Notes under the pieces: generated by a model
Seen by the model: the letters and a program-made list of their open reading frames with translations, nothing else
The model's database searches: none
What the model was told of the DNA's origin: nothing
NCBI GenBank assembly: GCA_963717945.1
Contig: CAVQXT010000004.1
Span: 124,001 to 188,000, forward strand
DNA length: 64,000 bases
DNA from: FEN-299 sp963717945
Lineage (GTDB): Bacteria; Acidobacteriota; Vicinamibacteria; Vicinamibacterales; Fen-181
Reading direction: 5' to 3'
In this document: positions 1 to 8,376 of the stretch, piece by piece
Position numbering within the stretch: the stretch's first letter is position 1
How the letters are laid out: each line of letters begins with the position of its first letter
Translations under genes and position numbers: made by a program

Positions 1-1
1 G

Positions 2-478
2 ACGGGTGCGCCCGCGGCGGCGCCGCCGGCCGAGCAGCCCGCGGCTGCGGCCCAGCCGGCGTCGGGCCTGAACCAGGTGCTCGTCGCGGTGCCCGGTGCC
101 GACTGGCGCGTGGGGCAGGGCCCGTACACGGTGGCGCTGTCGGGCGTAAATCTCACGCGTCTCTCGACGATCAGCCTGACGCTGACCTATAACCCCGCGG
201 CGCTGAAGGTCCGGTCGCTGCAGGAGGGTAGTTTCATGCGGTCGGGCGTGCCGACGACCGCCTTCGCGCACCAGGAGGACCTGGCGGCCGGCCGCATCGA
301 CCTGACGATCACCAGGAGCGGTGACGTCGTCGGGGCGAGCGGTTCCGGAACGCTGGCCGCCGTCATCTTCGAGGCGGTCGCGCCGGGCCCGGTGAGCTTC
401 CGCCTGAGCGGCGTCGCCAGCGGTCCGGCGGGAACGGTGCCGCTGCAATTCACGCCGGCGGCTGTGACGGTGAAGTGA
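2..478 (+). CDS. Cohesin-domain protein, C-terminal part (5' end outside window)
   Basis: The frame is open from the left edge, so this is the 3' end of a longer gene. It begins with an Ala/Pro/Gln-rich linker of about 25 residues and continues into a compact beta-rich domain with cohesin-like features: an ISLTLTYNPAALKV strand, an FMRSGVP segment and a closing AAVIFEAVAPG strand. In some bacteria cohesin-like domains sit at the C-terminus of secretin (GspD-like) proteins. The stop overlaps the ATG of a pseudopilin gene (TGATG), which supports a shared operon and a type II secretion or type IV pilus-like assembly role. The secretin identity is inference because the N-terminal part is not visible. 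Confidence 0.7.
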   Translation, partial: TGAPAAAPPAEQPAAAAQPASGLNQVLVAVPGADWRVGQGPYTVALSGVNLTRLSTISLTLTYNPAALKVRSLQEGSFMRSGVPTTAFAHQEDLAAGRIDLTITRSGDVVGASGSGTLAAVIFEAVAPGPVSFRLSGVASGPAGTVPLQFTPAAVTVK

Positions 479-990
479 TGAGGTCTGACACGACGCGGCG
501 GGGGCCGGCCCGGTGGCTCGGCCCCGCCGCGCGATCCGGCTATACGTTCGTGGAACTGGTGGTCGTCAGCGCCCTGCTGCTGATCCTGGCGTCGGCGGTC
601 CTGCCGCTCGCCAAGGTGTCCATCCAGCGTCAGCGCGAGATCGAACTGCACCGCGCGCTGCGCGAGATGCGCCTCGCGATCGACAAGTACAAGGATGCGG
701 CCGACCAGGGCCTGATCGGCGGAACCGATCTCAAGGCGGGCGCTGAGGGGTATCCGCCGAGCCTCGAGGTGCTGGTCGAAGGTGTCAGGGTGGTCAACGA
801 CGCGTCGGGGCGCAAGCTGAAATTCCTGCGCCGGATCCCTGTCGATCCGATGACCAAGAGCACCGACTGGGGCCTGCGCTCGTACCAGGACGACGCGGAC
901 TCGACGAGCTGGGGCGGGCAGAGCGTCTACGACGTGTACACGAGGAGCGGCGGCACAGCGCTCGACGGCTCGAAGTACAAGGATTGGTGA
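478..990 (+). CDS. GspG-like pseudopilin (prepilin N-terminal motif)
   Basis: About 170 residues. A basic leader of roughly 21 residues is followed by a type IV prepilin cleavage and methylation motif, SGYTFVELVVVSALLLILAS: the glycine precedes the processing site, E is at mature position 5, and a hydrophobic helix follows. The rest (IDKYKDAADQG, YPPSLEVLVEGV, RRIPVDPMTKSTDWGL) matches GspG-type major pseudopilins, where a PxDP.t..WG stretch is typical. The ATG at 478 overlaps the upstream stop; a GTG three bases earlier is also possible. It probably forms part of a type II secretion-like pseudopilus with the next gene. Confidence 0.85.
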   Translation: MRSDTTRRGPARWLGPAARSGYTFVELVVVSALLLILASAVLPLAKVSIQRQREIELHRALREMRLAIDKYKDAADQGLIGGTDLKAGAEGYPPSLEVLVEGVRVVNDASGRKLKFLRRIPVDPMTKSTDWGLRSYQDDADSTSWGGQSVYDVYTRSGGTALDGSKYKDW

Positions 991-995
991 TCCCG

Positions 996-1412
996 ATGCA
1001 GCCATTCGCCTCGCTGAGGCGGCGTCGTTCCTCGGGCGGCTTCACGCTCATCGAGCTGATGGTGGTGTGCGCCTTGATTTCCGTGCTCGCGGGCATGGCC
1101 GTCGTCCAGTACCGGGACTCCGTGAAGCGAACCAAGGAGGCGGTGCTGAGCGAAGACCTGTTCAGGATGCGCGACGCGATCGACCAGTATTATGCGGACA
1201 AGGCCAAGTACCCGGCCAGCCTCGACGTGCTGGTGACCGACGGTTACCTCAGGCTGGTTCCCAAGGATCCGATCACCGATAAGACGGACACGTGGCAGAC
1301 GGTGCCCTCCGAGCCGGACCCCGCCGATCCCATCGCGGAGCTCGGCATCGTCGACGTCAAGAGCGGGGCCCCGGGGACCTCGCTCGACGGTCGGCCCTAC
1401 GCCGAGTTCTAG
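996..1412 (+). CDS. GspG-like pseudopilin
   Basis: About 138 residues from this ATG; in-frame TTG 984 and GTG 987 overlap the upstream stop and cannot be excluded. The leader RRRRSSGG is followed by FTLIELMVVCALISVLAG, a canonical prepilin peptidase site and helix with Glu5. The soluble part carries YYADKAKYPASLDVLVTDGYL and VPKDPITDKTDTWQT, the GspG pattern. It is tandem to the preceding pseudopilin, consistent with duplication and an assembled pseudopilus. The two paralogues differ most in their C-terminal loops. Confidence 0.85.
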   Translation: MQPFASLRRRRSSGGFTLIELMVVCALISVLAGMAVVQYRDSVKRTKEAVLSEDLFRMRDAIDQYYADKAKYPASLDVLVTDGYLRLVPKDPITDKTDTWQTVPSEPDPADPIAELGIVDVKSGAPGTSLDGRPYAEF

Positions 1413-1471
1413 CGAGGCGCGCCTCACTTGACCCATTTGCAGCGACTCTGGCCCGTCAAGGCGTCCACGCC

Positions 1472-3667
1472 ATGAAGGGGTCGTCCGCGTCCAGGAACAG
1501 GAAGCCTGCCGGCACGCCGGTCAGCACGTCGATGCCGCGCGCGAGCCGCACCGGCCTCCTGCTCGTCGTCGCCATCCTGGCAATCACGGCGTACGTCTAC
1601 TGGCCGGTCCGGGGCTACGATTTCGTCTCGCTGGACGATTCGGTATACGTGACCGCCAACCCGTTCCTCCGCGGCGGCCTCGCATGGCCGGCGGTTTCCG
1701 GAGCGCTGACGTCCACCTACGCCCACTTCTGGCACCCGCTGACGCTGCTGTCGCTCATGCTGGACGCCGCGGTGTCAGGCATGGGTCCCGGGCCCTTCCA
1801 TGTCACCAACCTGCTGCTGCACCTCGGCAGCACGCTTCTGCTGTTCCTCGCCCTCCGGCGGATGACCGGCGCGTCGGGACGTTCGGCCTTCGTCACCGCG
1901 CTGTTCGCGCTGCACCCGCTGCACGTCGAATCGGTCGCGTGGATCGCCGAGCGGAAGGACGTGCTCAGCACCTTCTTCTGGATGCTGACGATGTGGGCGT
2001 GGGCGGGATATGCGGGGAAGGGGCGGCGGAGCGGGTACTGGCTCGCGCTGGCGTCGTTCGCCCTGGGGCTGGCGGCCAAGCCGATGCTGGTCACGCTCCC
2101 GGTGACGCTGCTGCTGCTCGACGTGTGGCCCTTCCGGCGGGCGAGTGTCGGCGGTCCCGTCGGCGAACGGGGATGGACCGGCGCGGCTCGCGGATGGCTG
2201 CCGCTCCTTCGCGAGAAGATCCCGTTCTTCCTGCTGGCCCTGGCTTCGGGCGTAATCGCCGTGCTGGCGCAGGGCGCGGCCGTCGCGAGCCTGGACGCCA
2301 TCCCGCTTGGCACGCGAGTGGCCAACGCGTTGGCGGCCTCCGGCATGTACCTCGTCAAGATGGTGTGGCCGACCGGCCTGACAGTGTTCTACCCGATGCC
2401 CTCCGCGCCGCCGGTCTGGCCGGCCGTCGCGACGCTGCTCGTGCTGGTCGCCGTCACCGCGGTCGTCGCCAGGCTTCTGAGGCAGGCGCCGTACCTGGCC
2501 GTCGGATGGCTCTGGTATGTCGTCACGCTGCTGCCCGTGAGCGGGATCGTCCAGGTCGGCACACACGCGATGGCCGACCGCTACACCTACATTCCGCTGC
2601 TGGGTCCGTTCGTCATGGTCGCCTGGGGCGTGGCGGCCCTCGTCGGCTCCGGGCGCGGACGGCAATGGGCGATGAGGGGCGCCGCGACGGTGGCCGTGCT
2701 GGCGCTTGCGGTCGCCGCGCGCGCCCAGGTGACGACGTGGAAGGACAGCACCGCCCTGTGGCGGCACGCGCTGGCGGTGACGTCGGACAACTACTACGCG
2801 CAGCATGGCATGGGTTCGCTGCTCAGGGAGCAGGGGAGGGCGAGCGACGCCGTCCCCTACCTGCGGGAATCGATCCGGCTGAACCCGAACTTCCCCGACG
2901 CGCACAACAACCTGGGCATGGCGCTCGAATCACTGGGGCGGACCGACGAAGCGGCCGCGGAGTACGTCGCGGCCCTCCGCATCGACCCGGCGATGGCCCT
3001 GGCGCACAACAACCTGGGGAGCCTGCTGCTCAAAGCAGACCGGGCCGACGAGGCCGCGGCCGAGTTCCTGGCGGCCCTGCGGCAATCGCCGAACCTCGCC
3101 GCGGTGCGCGACAACCTCGGCCAGGCACGCGCGGCGCGCGGCCGTTACATCGAGGCGCAAGTCGAGTACTTCGAAGCCCTGCGCCTCCAGCCGGACCTCG
3201 CGTCGGCACGCGCGCACCTGGCGGACGCCCTGGCCAACCAGGGAAAGCCGGCCGAAGCGGTTGGGCAGTACCGCGAAGCGCTGCGCCTGGCTCCCACCGT
3301 TCCGGACACGCACAACAACCTCGGCGTCGCCCTCGGGTTGCTCGGCCGGACGGGCGAGGCCAAGGCCGAGTTCCAGGAGGCGCTCCGGCTGGACCCCCAG
3401 CTGGTGCTGGCGCACGTGAACCTCGGGTTTGCGCTCGCCGGGCAGGGACGGGCTGTCGAGGCGATACCGCACTTCACCGAGGCCATCCGCCTGCAGCCGA
3501 ATCTCGAGCTGGCGCACCTGTACCTGGGCTGGGCTCTCGCCGAGACCGGGAAACCGGCGGACGCCGCGGTGCAATTCAGGGAAGTGCTTCGTATCAATCC
3601 GAGCAACGAGAACGCGCGGCGCTCGCTGGAGACGCTGGGCAGACAGACTCCGCAGCCCGTGCGCTGA
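1472..3667 (+). CDS. TMTC-like integral membrane protein with C-terminal TPR repeats
   Basis: About 731 residues from ATG 1472; the frame is open further upstream but without a convincing start. A first membrane helix at about residues 24-45 leads to a multi-spanning region (about 45-430) with the family signature HPLHVESVAWIAERKDVLS after an FHVTNLLLHLG segment, as in TMTC/GT-C-like proteins. From about residue 440 to the end there are at least seven TPR units (YYAQHGMGSLLREQ, AHNNLGMALESLGR, AHNNLGSLLLKADR and similar). Eukaryotic TMTCs are O-mannosyltransferases; whether the bacterial relatives glycosylate proteins is unknown. A role in modifying exported pilin-like proteins is only a guess from location. 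Confidence 0.8.
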   Translation: MKGSSASRNRKPAGTPVSTSMPRASRTGLLLVVAILAITAYVYWPVRGYDFVSLDDSVYVTANPFLRGGLAWPAVSGALTSTYAHFWHPLTLLSLMLDAAVSGMGPGPFHVTNLLLHLGSTLLLFLALRRMTGASGRSAFVTALFALHPLHVESVAWIAERKDVLSTFFWMLTMWAWAGYAGKGRRSGYWLALASFALGLAAKPMLVTLPVTLLLLDVWPFRRASVGGPVGERGWTGAARGWLPLLREKIPFFLLALASGVIAVLAQGAAVASLDAIPLGTRVANALAASGMYLVKMVWPTGLTVFYPMPSAPPVWPAVATLLVLVAVTAVVARLLRQAPYLAVGWLWYVVTLLPVSGIVQVGTHAMADRYTYIPLLGPFVMVAWGVAALVGSGRGRQWAMRGAATVAVLALAVAARAQVTTWKDSTALWRHALAVTSDNYYAQHGMGSLLREQGRASDAVPYLRESIRLNPNFPDAHNNLGMALESLGRTDEAAAEYVAALRIDPAMALAHNNLGSLLLKADRADEAAAEFLAALRQSPNLAAVRDNLGQARAARGRYIEAQVEYFEALRLQPDLASARAHLADALANQGKPAEAVGQYREALRLAPTVPDTHNNLGVALGLLGRTGEAKAEFQEALRLDPQLVLAHVNLGFALAGQGRAVEAIPHFTEAIRLQPNLELAHLYLGWALAETGKPADAAVQFREVLRINPSNENARRSLETLGRQTPQPVR

Positions 3668-3690
3668 GCGAGCCGCCGTAGAAGAAAAGA

Positions 3691-3711
3691 GGCGGCCCGA
3701 AGGCCGCCTTT
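3691..3711. terminator. Rho-independent terminator between converging genes
   Basis: A 7-bp perfect stem (GGCGGCC / GGCCGCC) with a CGAA loop is followed on the plus strand by TTT and preceded by AAGAAAAGA, which gives a short U-run on the other strand. It lies 24 nt after the TMTC-like gene and just beyond the stop of the converging lipoprotein gene, so it could serve both directions. Confidence 0.7.
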
Positions 3712-3749
3712 CGACGTTCGACTCGACCGAGCGCGTTGATCCCGGATCG

Positions 3750-5060
3750 CTACTGGGTCACGGTCACCGTCACACTCCCATAGCCGAGCCGAGTGTCGGG
3801 TGCCGCGGGCGTGGCCGTTACCGTAACCAGGATCTGCGCGGTGGTGCCGCCGCCTGGAACCACGAGGTACTTATGGGACGCCGACGGCGTGGGCGTCGAA
3901 ACCAACGCCGAGCCGTCGCCGAAGTTCCACAGGTAACTCGTGATGGTGGTCGGCGCGCCGGCATTCGGCTGGGCCGTGAACACCACCAGGGTCCCGGCTG
4001 CGACCGACGCGGTGGCCGGCGCGGCGGAGACCGTCAACGTGAAGGGGAGCGCAGGGTAGACCGTGACCGGCGACGAGGCCGACACGGTCTGGCCGCTGCC
4101 GTCCTTCACGGTGACCGTCACGGTGTACTGGTCAGGCGCCTGGTAGGCATGCGAGACGTTGATAGCCCCGGTGACCGCACCGAGATCGACAATGGATGCG
4201 GGGCCCGTCCCGTCCCCGAAGTTGACCGTGACGTCGATGATGGCGGCGGCGCCCGTCCCCGGCGTGACGGTGATCCCGAAGGACGCGGCAAGGAGCGCCG
4301 TCGCTGAAGTCGGCGGTGTGATGGTGATCGTCGGCGCCGAGTAGACCGACACCTTGACGGTGCCCGACTTCCCGCCGACCGTGGCCGTCACCGTGGCCGC
4401 CTGGCTCGTCGTCAGCTGCGTCGTGGCCTGGCCGGCCGCGTTCGTCGTGCCCGTGACCGATGAGAGCGACCCCTGGTCGGTCGAGAAAAGGACGACGGCG
4501 CCAGGAATCCCGTTGTTGTTGGCGTCAACCACCGTGGCCGTGATCGTGGACGGGATGGTGCCGAGCTGCGACACGCTGGCGGGGCTGGCCGTCACCAGGA
4601 CGGCCGAGAGTGCGGCCGACCCGATGGTGATCGAGAGCGACGTCGCCGCCGAGCCGCTACCGCCCGAGGACCCGGCGGAACCCGAGAACGCCGTGACGGT
4701 GGCCGTCCCCGACTGCGTGCCGGCGTTGAAGGTCACCACGGCCCTGCCGCCGTTGGTCGTCGCCGTGTTCGAGACGAACGACCCGAGGGTGGTCGTAAAC
4801 GTGACCGTCGTCCCGTTGCTCACCGCGGCCCCGCCGCTTTCGACGACCGTGGCCGAAATCTCCGTCGCGCCGTTGAGCGGCAAGATCAGCGAATTGGCGG
4901 AGAGCGTAATCGTCGCGCCGGTCGGGGCGAACAGCGGGGACTTGTGGCAGGCCGCGACAAGGGGCAGTGCGGCGAGTACCAGGAGGACAACAGCCGGGCG
5001 GCCAGGCGAAACGCGCCTCACCTTGACCGTCGATCCACGGAGAGATGACTCTGGTATCAT
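3750..5060 (-). CDS. Ig-like (Big) and PKD domain lipoprotein
   Basis: 436 residues from ATG 5060; a GTG at 5021 would give a shorter leader. The hydrophobic signal segment VVLLVLAALPLVAAC ends in a lipobox with Cys at about residue 38, so this is an exported lipoprotein. Bacterial Ig-like domains follow (LSANSLILPLNGATEISATVVESGGAAVSNGT and a second unit with TATVVDANNNGIPGAVVLFSTDQG). Then come two PKD domains, marked by VNFGDGTGPA and WNFGDGSALV. Such modules mediate surface display or adhesion; no catalytic domain is visible. The gene converges with the TMTC-like gene and diverges from the next pseudopilin-like gene. Confidence 0.85.
   Translation of the reverse strand: MIPESSLRGSTVKVRRVSPGRPAVVLLVLAALPLVAACHKSPLFAPTGATITLSANSLILPLNGATEISATVVESGGAAVSNGTTVTFTTTLGSFVSNTATTNGGRAVVTFNAGTQSGTATVTAFSGSAGSSGGSGSAATSLSITIGSAALSAVLVTASPASVSQLGTIPSTITATVVDANNNGIPGAVVLFSTDQGSLSSVTGTTNAAGQATTQLTTSQAATVTATVGGKSGTVKVSVYSAPTITITPPTSATALLAASFGITVTPGTGAAAIIDVTVNFGDGTGPASIVDLGAVTGAINVSHAYQAPDQYTVTVTVKDGSGQTVSASSPVTVYPALPFTLTVSAAPATASVAAGTLVVFTAQPNAGAPTTITSYLWNFGDGSALVSTPTPSASHKYLVVPGGGTTAQILVTVTATPAAPDTRLGYGSVTVTVTQ
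5052..5060 (+). promoter_or_regulatory. Extended -10 promoter for pseudopilin-like gene
   Basis: TGGTATCAT fits an extended -10 (TGnTATnAT). It ends 24 nt before ATG 5085 and overlaps the divergent lipoprotein start. No convincing -35 is present at 17 nt. Confidence 0.35.
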
Positions 5061-5084
5061 GGATTTCGCCTAGCAGTTTACTAC

Positions 5085-5795
5085 ATGAGCAGGATCGGTC
5101 AAGCAAGGAAGCGCGCGGACGGCTACGCCATGGCGGCACTTCTGGTCGCCGTGGCGGTGATGACCATTGCCATGACCGTCGCGGTCCCGGTGTGGCGTCA
5201 GGCCGCCCGACGCGAGAAAGAGGAAGAACTGGTCTTCCGCGGCCGGCAGTACGTCCGGGCGATCCAGCTGTTCCAGCGCAAGTTCGCCGCCGCATATCCG
5301 CCCGACATCGACACCCTGGTCACGCTGAAGTTCCTTCGCAAGAAGTACAAGGACCCCATGGTCGAGGACGGGGAGTTCGAAGTTCTCCACCAGGGAAGTC
5401 TGCTGACGCTGAACCTCGGACAGGGCAGCGGGACCGGCTCGCAGCGGGCGACGCCCGGCCAGAGGGTGACACCCGGCCTGTCGGTGACCTTCGATTCGCG
5501 ATCGGGCGCCATCACCCAGGGGACCCAGCCGGGTCGAGTCGTCGGCGGCATCGTCCCTGGCCCGCAGGGGCCCGTCATCGGGGTTCGCAGCAAGAGTACC
5601 GATGAATCGATCCGGATCTACAACGGCGCCACTCACTACAACGAGTGGCTGTTCGTGTTCCTGCCGCAGAATCTCGGGCGAGGCCAGATGCGCCCTGGCG
5701 TCGGTCCTCGAGGCGGCCCGGGAGGCGGTCCGGGGGGCGGATTCGGCCCGGGCCGGGGCGGCAGGCGCGGCGGTCCCGGAAGCCCTGGAGGCTAG
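5085..5795 (+). CDS. Pseudopilin-like protein with Gly/Arg-rich tail
   Basis: 236 residues. The N-terminus resembles a prepilin (GYAMAALLVAVAVMTIAMTVAVPVW) but lacks Glu at position 5, where A is found. Residues 40-110 (EEELVFRGRQYVRAIQLFQRKF, YPPDIDTLVTLKFLRKKYKDPM) match the soluble core of type II secretion-associated pseudopilins. The C-terminal part contains THYNEWLFVFLPQ and then about 40 residues that are almost only Gly, Pro and Arg. The missing Glu5 is expected of a minor pseudopilin or an uncleaved membrane anchor. Its role probably joins that of the pseudopilins at 478-1412. Confidence 0.75.
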   Translation: MSRIGQARKRADGYAMAALLVAVAVMTIAMTVAVPVWRQAARREKEEELVFRGRQYVRAIQLFQRKFAAAYPPDIDTLVTLKFLRKKYKDPMVEDGEFEVLHQGSLLTLNLGQGSGTGSQRATPGQRVTPGLSVTFDSRSGAITQGTQPGRVVGGIVPGPQGPVIGVRSKSTDESIRIYNGATHYNEWLFVFLPQNLGRGQMRPGVGPRGGPGGGPGGGFGPGRGGRRGGPGSPGG

Positions 5796-5872
5796 GGGAC
5801 GCCATTCCGGGGCGGCGGCGGTTCCCGGCGATAACGTCTGGCGTGCGCGCATCCACCGGTATGGACGCGCGC

Positions 5873-6973
5873 TCAGCGTCTCGGGTTGGAAGACCCGAAT
5901 CCCGCCACCGCCGCATCGTGGAGCGCGCGCCTGAAGCGCGTGATGTCCTCGGTGCTTCCCCCGCCCGGATACACCCGGTTGGTCAGCTGCACCACGTAGA
6001 GACCCGTGTCGGGGTCGATCCACAGTGACGTGCCGGTGTGGCCCGTGTGGCCGAAGGCCCGCGCCGAGAGGCGCGCACCGCACGACGAGGTCGGCAGCAT
6101 CGTGTCCCACCCGAGCGCGCGCGAGCTGCCGGGGATGCCGGCCCGCGACACAAACGCCTCTGCTGTGGGGCGGGTGGCCAGGCCCGGGCCGCCAGGCGTT
6201 CCGACGACCGATCGCAGCATCGAGCGGGCGATTGCCCCGACGGCGCCCGCCGTGCCGAACAGCCCGGCGTGACCGGCCACGCCGCCCAGCGCCGCCGCGT
6301 TCTCGTCGTGAACCTCGCCGGGGGTGGCGGGCGCGCCGCGCGTCGGCGCCACGCGCTCGAGCCCCTGCTCGAACGGCCCGAACCCAATCTCGAGCGCCGT
6401 CCCGTCGCCGCCGGGCGGTCGTCCCCCCGCTTCCACGAGCCGACGAACCCGTTCGAACTGGGCATCCAGCGGTTCGCCCGCCAGGTCTTCGAGCGCGAAG
6501 CCGAGCGCAATGAACCCGAGGTCGCTGTAGAGGCTCCGCGTGCGCGGCTGGTATTCGAGCGGCTCGGAGGCGATCGCCGCGTCGTAAGCGGCGCGGCCCG
6601 CGCACGTCTCGTAGAACGGCCGGTGCGCGGGCAGTCCCGAGGCGTGCGCCAGCAGGTCGGCCAGTCGAACGTCCAGGCGGTCCGGCCGGCTCCAGGAGGG
6701 CAGCACATCGGCGACCCTCCGGTCGAGCCGGAGTCGCCCGCCGTCCACCATCCGCATGGCCAGGAGGCTAGTTGCCAGGACTTTCGTCAGAGAGGCCAGG
6801 TCGAAGATCGTCGTGTCGGCGGCCGCCGGCGCGGCCGCGTCGAACGTCAACCTGCCGCACGCCTCTCGCCAGAGAACGCCCGACGCGTCACCGGCCTCGA
6901 CCACCGCGCACGGAAAGAGGTGTGCGGACACCGCGTCGTGGAGGACCTGCCGCGCGGCGCGGAAGGCGGGCAT
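5873..6973 (-). CDS. Serine hydrolase, beta-lactamase/PBP4 (S12) fold; AmiE-like candidate
   Basis: 366 residues. The catalytic SxxK motif is SLTK (Ser61, Lys64), the YxN position reads Y149-S-D, and the KTG-box equivalent is HTGHTG near residue 300. All three S12 active-site elements are therefore present, although YSD replaces YSN. No signal peptide is evident. It lies 6 bp after the GHL10 gene and is co-directional with it, next to a sugar kinase and murQ. In Bacillus the murQ operon includes AmiE (YbbE), an S12-fold muramyl-L-alanine amidase; this context makes AmiE-like peptidoglycan turnover a better guess than beta-lactam resistance. Esterase activity remains possible. Confidence 0.75.
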   Translation of the reverse strand: MPAFRAARQVLHDAVSAHLFPCAVVEAGDASGVLWREACGRLTFDAAAPAAADTTIFDLASLTKVLATSLLAMRMVDGGRLRLDRRVADVLPSWSRPDRLDVRLADLLAHASGLPAHRPFYETCAGRAAYDAAIASEPLEYQPRTRSLYSDLGFIALGFALEDLAGEPLDAQFERVRRLVEAGGRPPGGDGTALEIGFGPFEQGLERVAPTRGAPATPGEVHDENAAALGGVAGHAGLFGTAGAVGAIARSMLRSVVGTPGGPGLATRPTAEAFVSRAGIPGSSRALGWDTMLPTSSCGARLSARAFGHTGHTGTSLWIDPDTGLYVVQLTNRVYPGGGSTEDITRFRRALHDAAVAGFGSSNPRR

Positions 6974-6979
6974 ACACGC

Positions 6980-8239
6980 TCACCGGGAGAACGCGCCGCT
7001 CGAGACCTGCGCCAGGTAGTCGGCTCCGCGCGGCAGGCTGATGAGGGCGTCGTAGGAAAACAGGACGATCCCCGACGCGCCGAGGCTCCGCGCGATGCGG
7101 ATGTTCTCGACCGTGTCCGAGGACGACAGGCGGTAGGCCCCGATGCCGGCCCACACCAGGCCGGGCCCTGCCATCTCGGTGGCCTGGGTCACCTGAGCGG
7201 TGAACGCCGCCCGGTCGGTCGCATACGCCATCGGGCACACGACGTCGAGCAGGCCCTGCCGGACCCACGCGGCCCAGTCCTGGAGGCGGCGGTTGGCCGC
7301 GTCGGCCGCGTTCGGCACCACGGCCGCCGACACGATCGCGTCGGGCCGCCGCGCCTTGACGCTGTCGCGGATGCGCGCGACGAGAGCGGTCAGGCGATCG
7401 CGGCGGAACTCGCGCCAGCGGTCGGGAAACGCCTCGGGCCAGCCCGTGGGATCCCGACCCGACTCCCGCTCCTGCTGGCGCCGGGCGGCGGGATCGAGGC
7501 CGCGCTGGATGTCGGCCCGGAACGCCTCCAGCGTGCCGCGACTGTAGTCGAACTCGTCGCTCGGGTACCGGAGGTAGTCGAGGTGCACGCCGTCGACCGG
7601 GTACCGCGCCGCCACGTCAGCGACGATCGCCACGATGGCGTCGGCGGCGTCATCGGAGACCGGGGAGACGTAGAGCCCTTCGACTTCTCCATTCTGCGTC
7701 CGCGTCCATCGTGCCAGCTTGTCGAGATACAACTGGGTCCTGGCGTCGAGCAGCGCCATGTCGCGGGCCAGGTCGCGCGGTACCATCAGCCACTCGGGGT
7801 GCCGGTAGACGACGTGCGCGCGGGAGGCCGGGAGCGTCGTGGCGCTCGATACCAGGCCGATGTCGATCCAGGCGTGCACCCGGATGCCCCGGGCATGCGC
7901 GAGCCTGATCGTCAGCGCGAGCGGGTCGAACGAGTCGGGCTGGGCGTCGAGCGCCGCGGCCCTCGGTTCGAGGCGGCTCGCGAAATAGGCGTCGCCCCGC
8001 GTGCGAACCTGCACGAGCAGCGTGTTGAAGCGGCCCGCCTGGGCCGACTTGACCAGCGCCGTGACCGAGGCCGGGCTGACGAGCGACGTGCTCCTGACCC
8101 AGAGGGCGCGCACCTCGGAGGCCGCGGGCTTTTGCGGGGCCGCGGCCGGCCTGGCGAGGAGAGCGGCCGCCACCAGGGCGGCGGAAATCGCTTGCGCGAC
8201 AAGATGGCGGCGTGCGAGCACGGTATGAAACGCGGGCAT
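6980..8239 (-). CDS. Exported glycosyl hydrolase-like (GHL10/DUF187) protein
   Basis: About 419 residues from ATG 8239. An upstream in-frame ATG at 8260 lies inside the promoter and is unlikely. The N-terminal segment HLVAQAISAALVAAALLARPAAA is a signal peptide. The GHL10 domain follows: EVRALWVRSTSLVSPASVTALV, FNTLLVQVRTRGDAYFAS, GIRVHAWIDIG, then YPVDGVHLDYLRYPSDEFDYSR, and near the end MAYATDRAAF and GIVLFSYDAL. Members of this family act on bacterial polysaccharides, some on cell-wall or exopolysaccharide glycans. The signal peptide and neighbours suggest periplasmic wall-glycan processing. Confidence 0.8.
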   Translation of the reverse strand: MPAFHTVLARRHLVAQAISAALVAAALLARPAAAPQKPAASEVRALWVRSTSLVSPASVTALVKSAQAGRFNTLLVQVRTRGDAYFASRLEPRAAALDAQPDSFDPLALTIRLAHARGIRVHAWIDIGLVSSATTLPASRAHVVYRHPEWLMVPRDLARDMALLDARTQLYLDKLARWTRTQNGEVEGLYVSPVSDDAADAIVAIVADVAARYPVDGVHLDYLRYPSDEFDYSRGTLEAFRADIQRGLDPAARRQQERESGRDPTGWPEAFPDRWREFRRDRLTALVARIRDSVKARRPDAIVSAAVVPNAADAANRRLQDWAAWVRQGLLDVVCPMAYATDRAAFTAQVTQATEMAGPGLVWAGIGAYRLSSSDTVENIRIARSLGASGIVLFSYDALISLPRGADYLAQVSSGAFSR

Positions 8240-8250
8240 GAAAACACCCA

Positions 8251-8279
8251 ACGTTATCAAGCCCGACAGGGGAAGTCAA
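8251..8279 (-). promoter_or_regulatory. Sigma70-type promoter of the GHL10/serine hydrolase pair
   Basis: On the minus strand TTGACT (complement of 8274-8279), a 17-bp spacer and TAACGT (complement of 8251-8256). Transcription would begin about 4-5 nt before the ATG at 8239, so the message would be nearly leaderless; no Shine-Dalgarno sequence is present. Confidence 0.55.
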
Positions 8280-8302
8280 AAGGCAGCGGGCACACGCCTT
8301 CC

Positions 8303-8350
8303 CCCTGAGCCCTGAGCCTTGAAGCCTTGAAGCCCCGGGCCCTGAGCCTG
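8303..8350. repeat. Degenerate short-word array (CCTGAGCC / CCTTGAAGCC)
   Basis: Three copies of a CCTGAGCC-type word and two of CTTGAAGCC in tandem in the spacer between the divergent GHL10 and sugar kinase genes. The same CCTGAGCC word occurs, in both orientations, at 27974-28150. Confidence 0.6.
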
Positions 8351-8376
8351 TAAGCTCATGCCTTGGGACGTCAACC

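Noticed and set aside
5873..6973. Antibiotic-resistance beta-lactamase
   Set aside because: No signal peptide, altered YxN motif, and wall-recycling neighbours favour an AmiE-like or esterase role.
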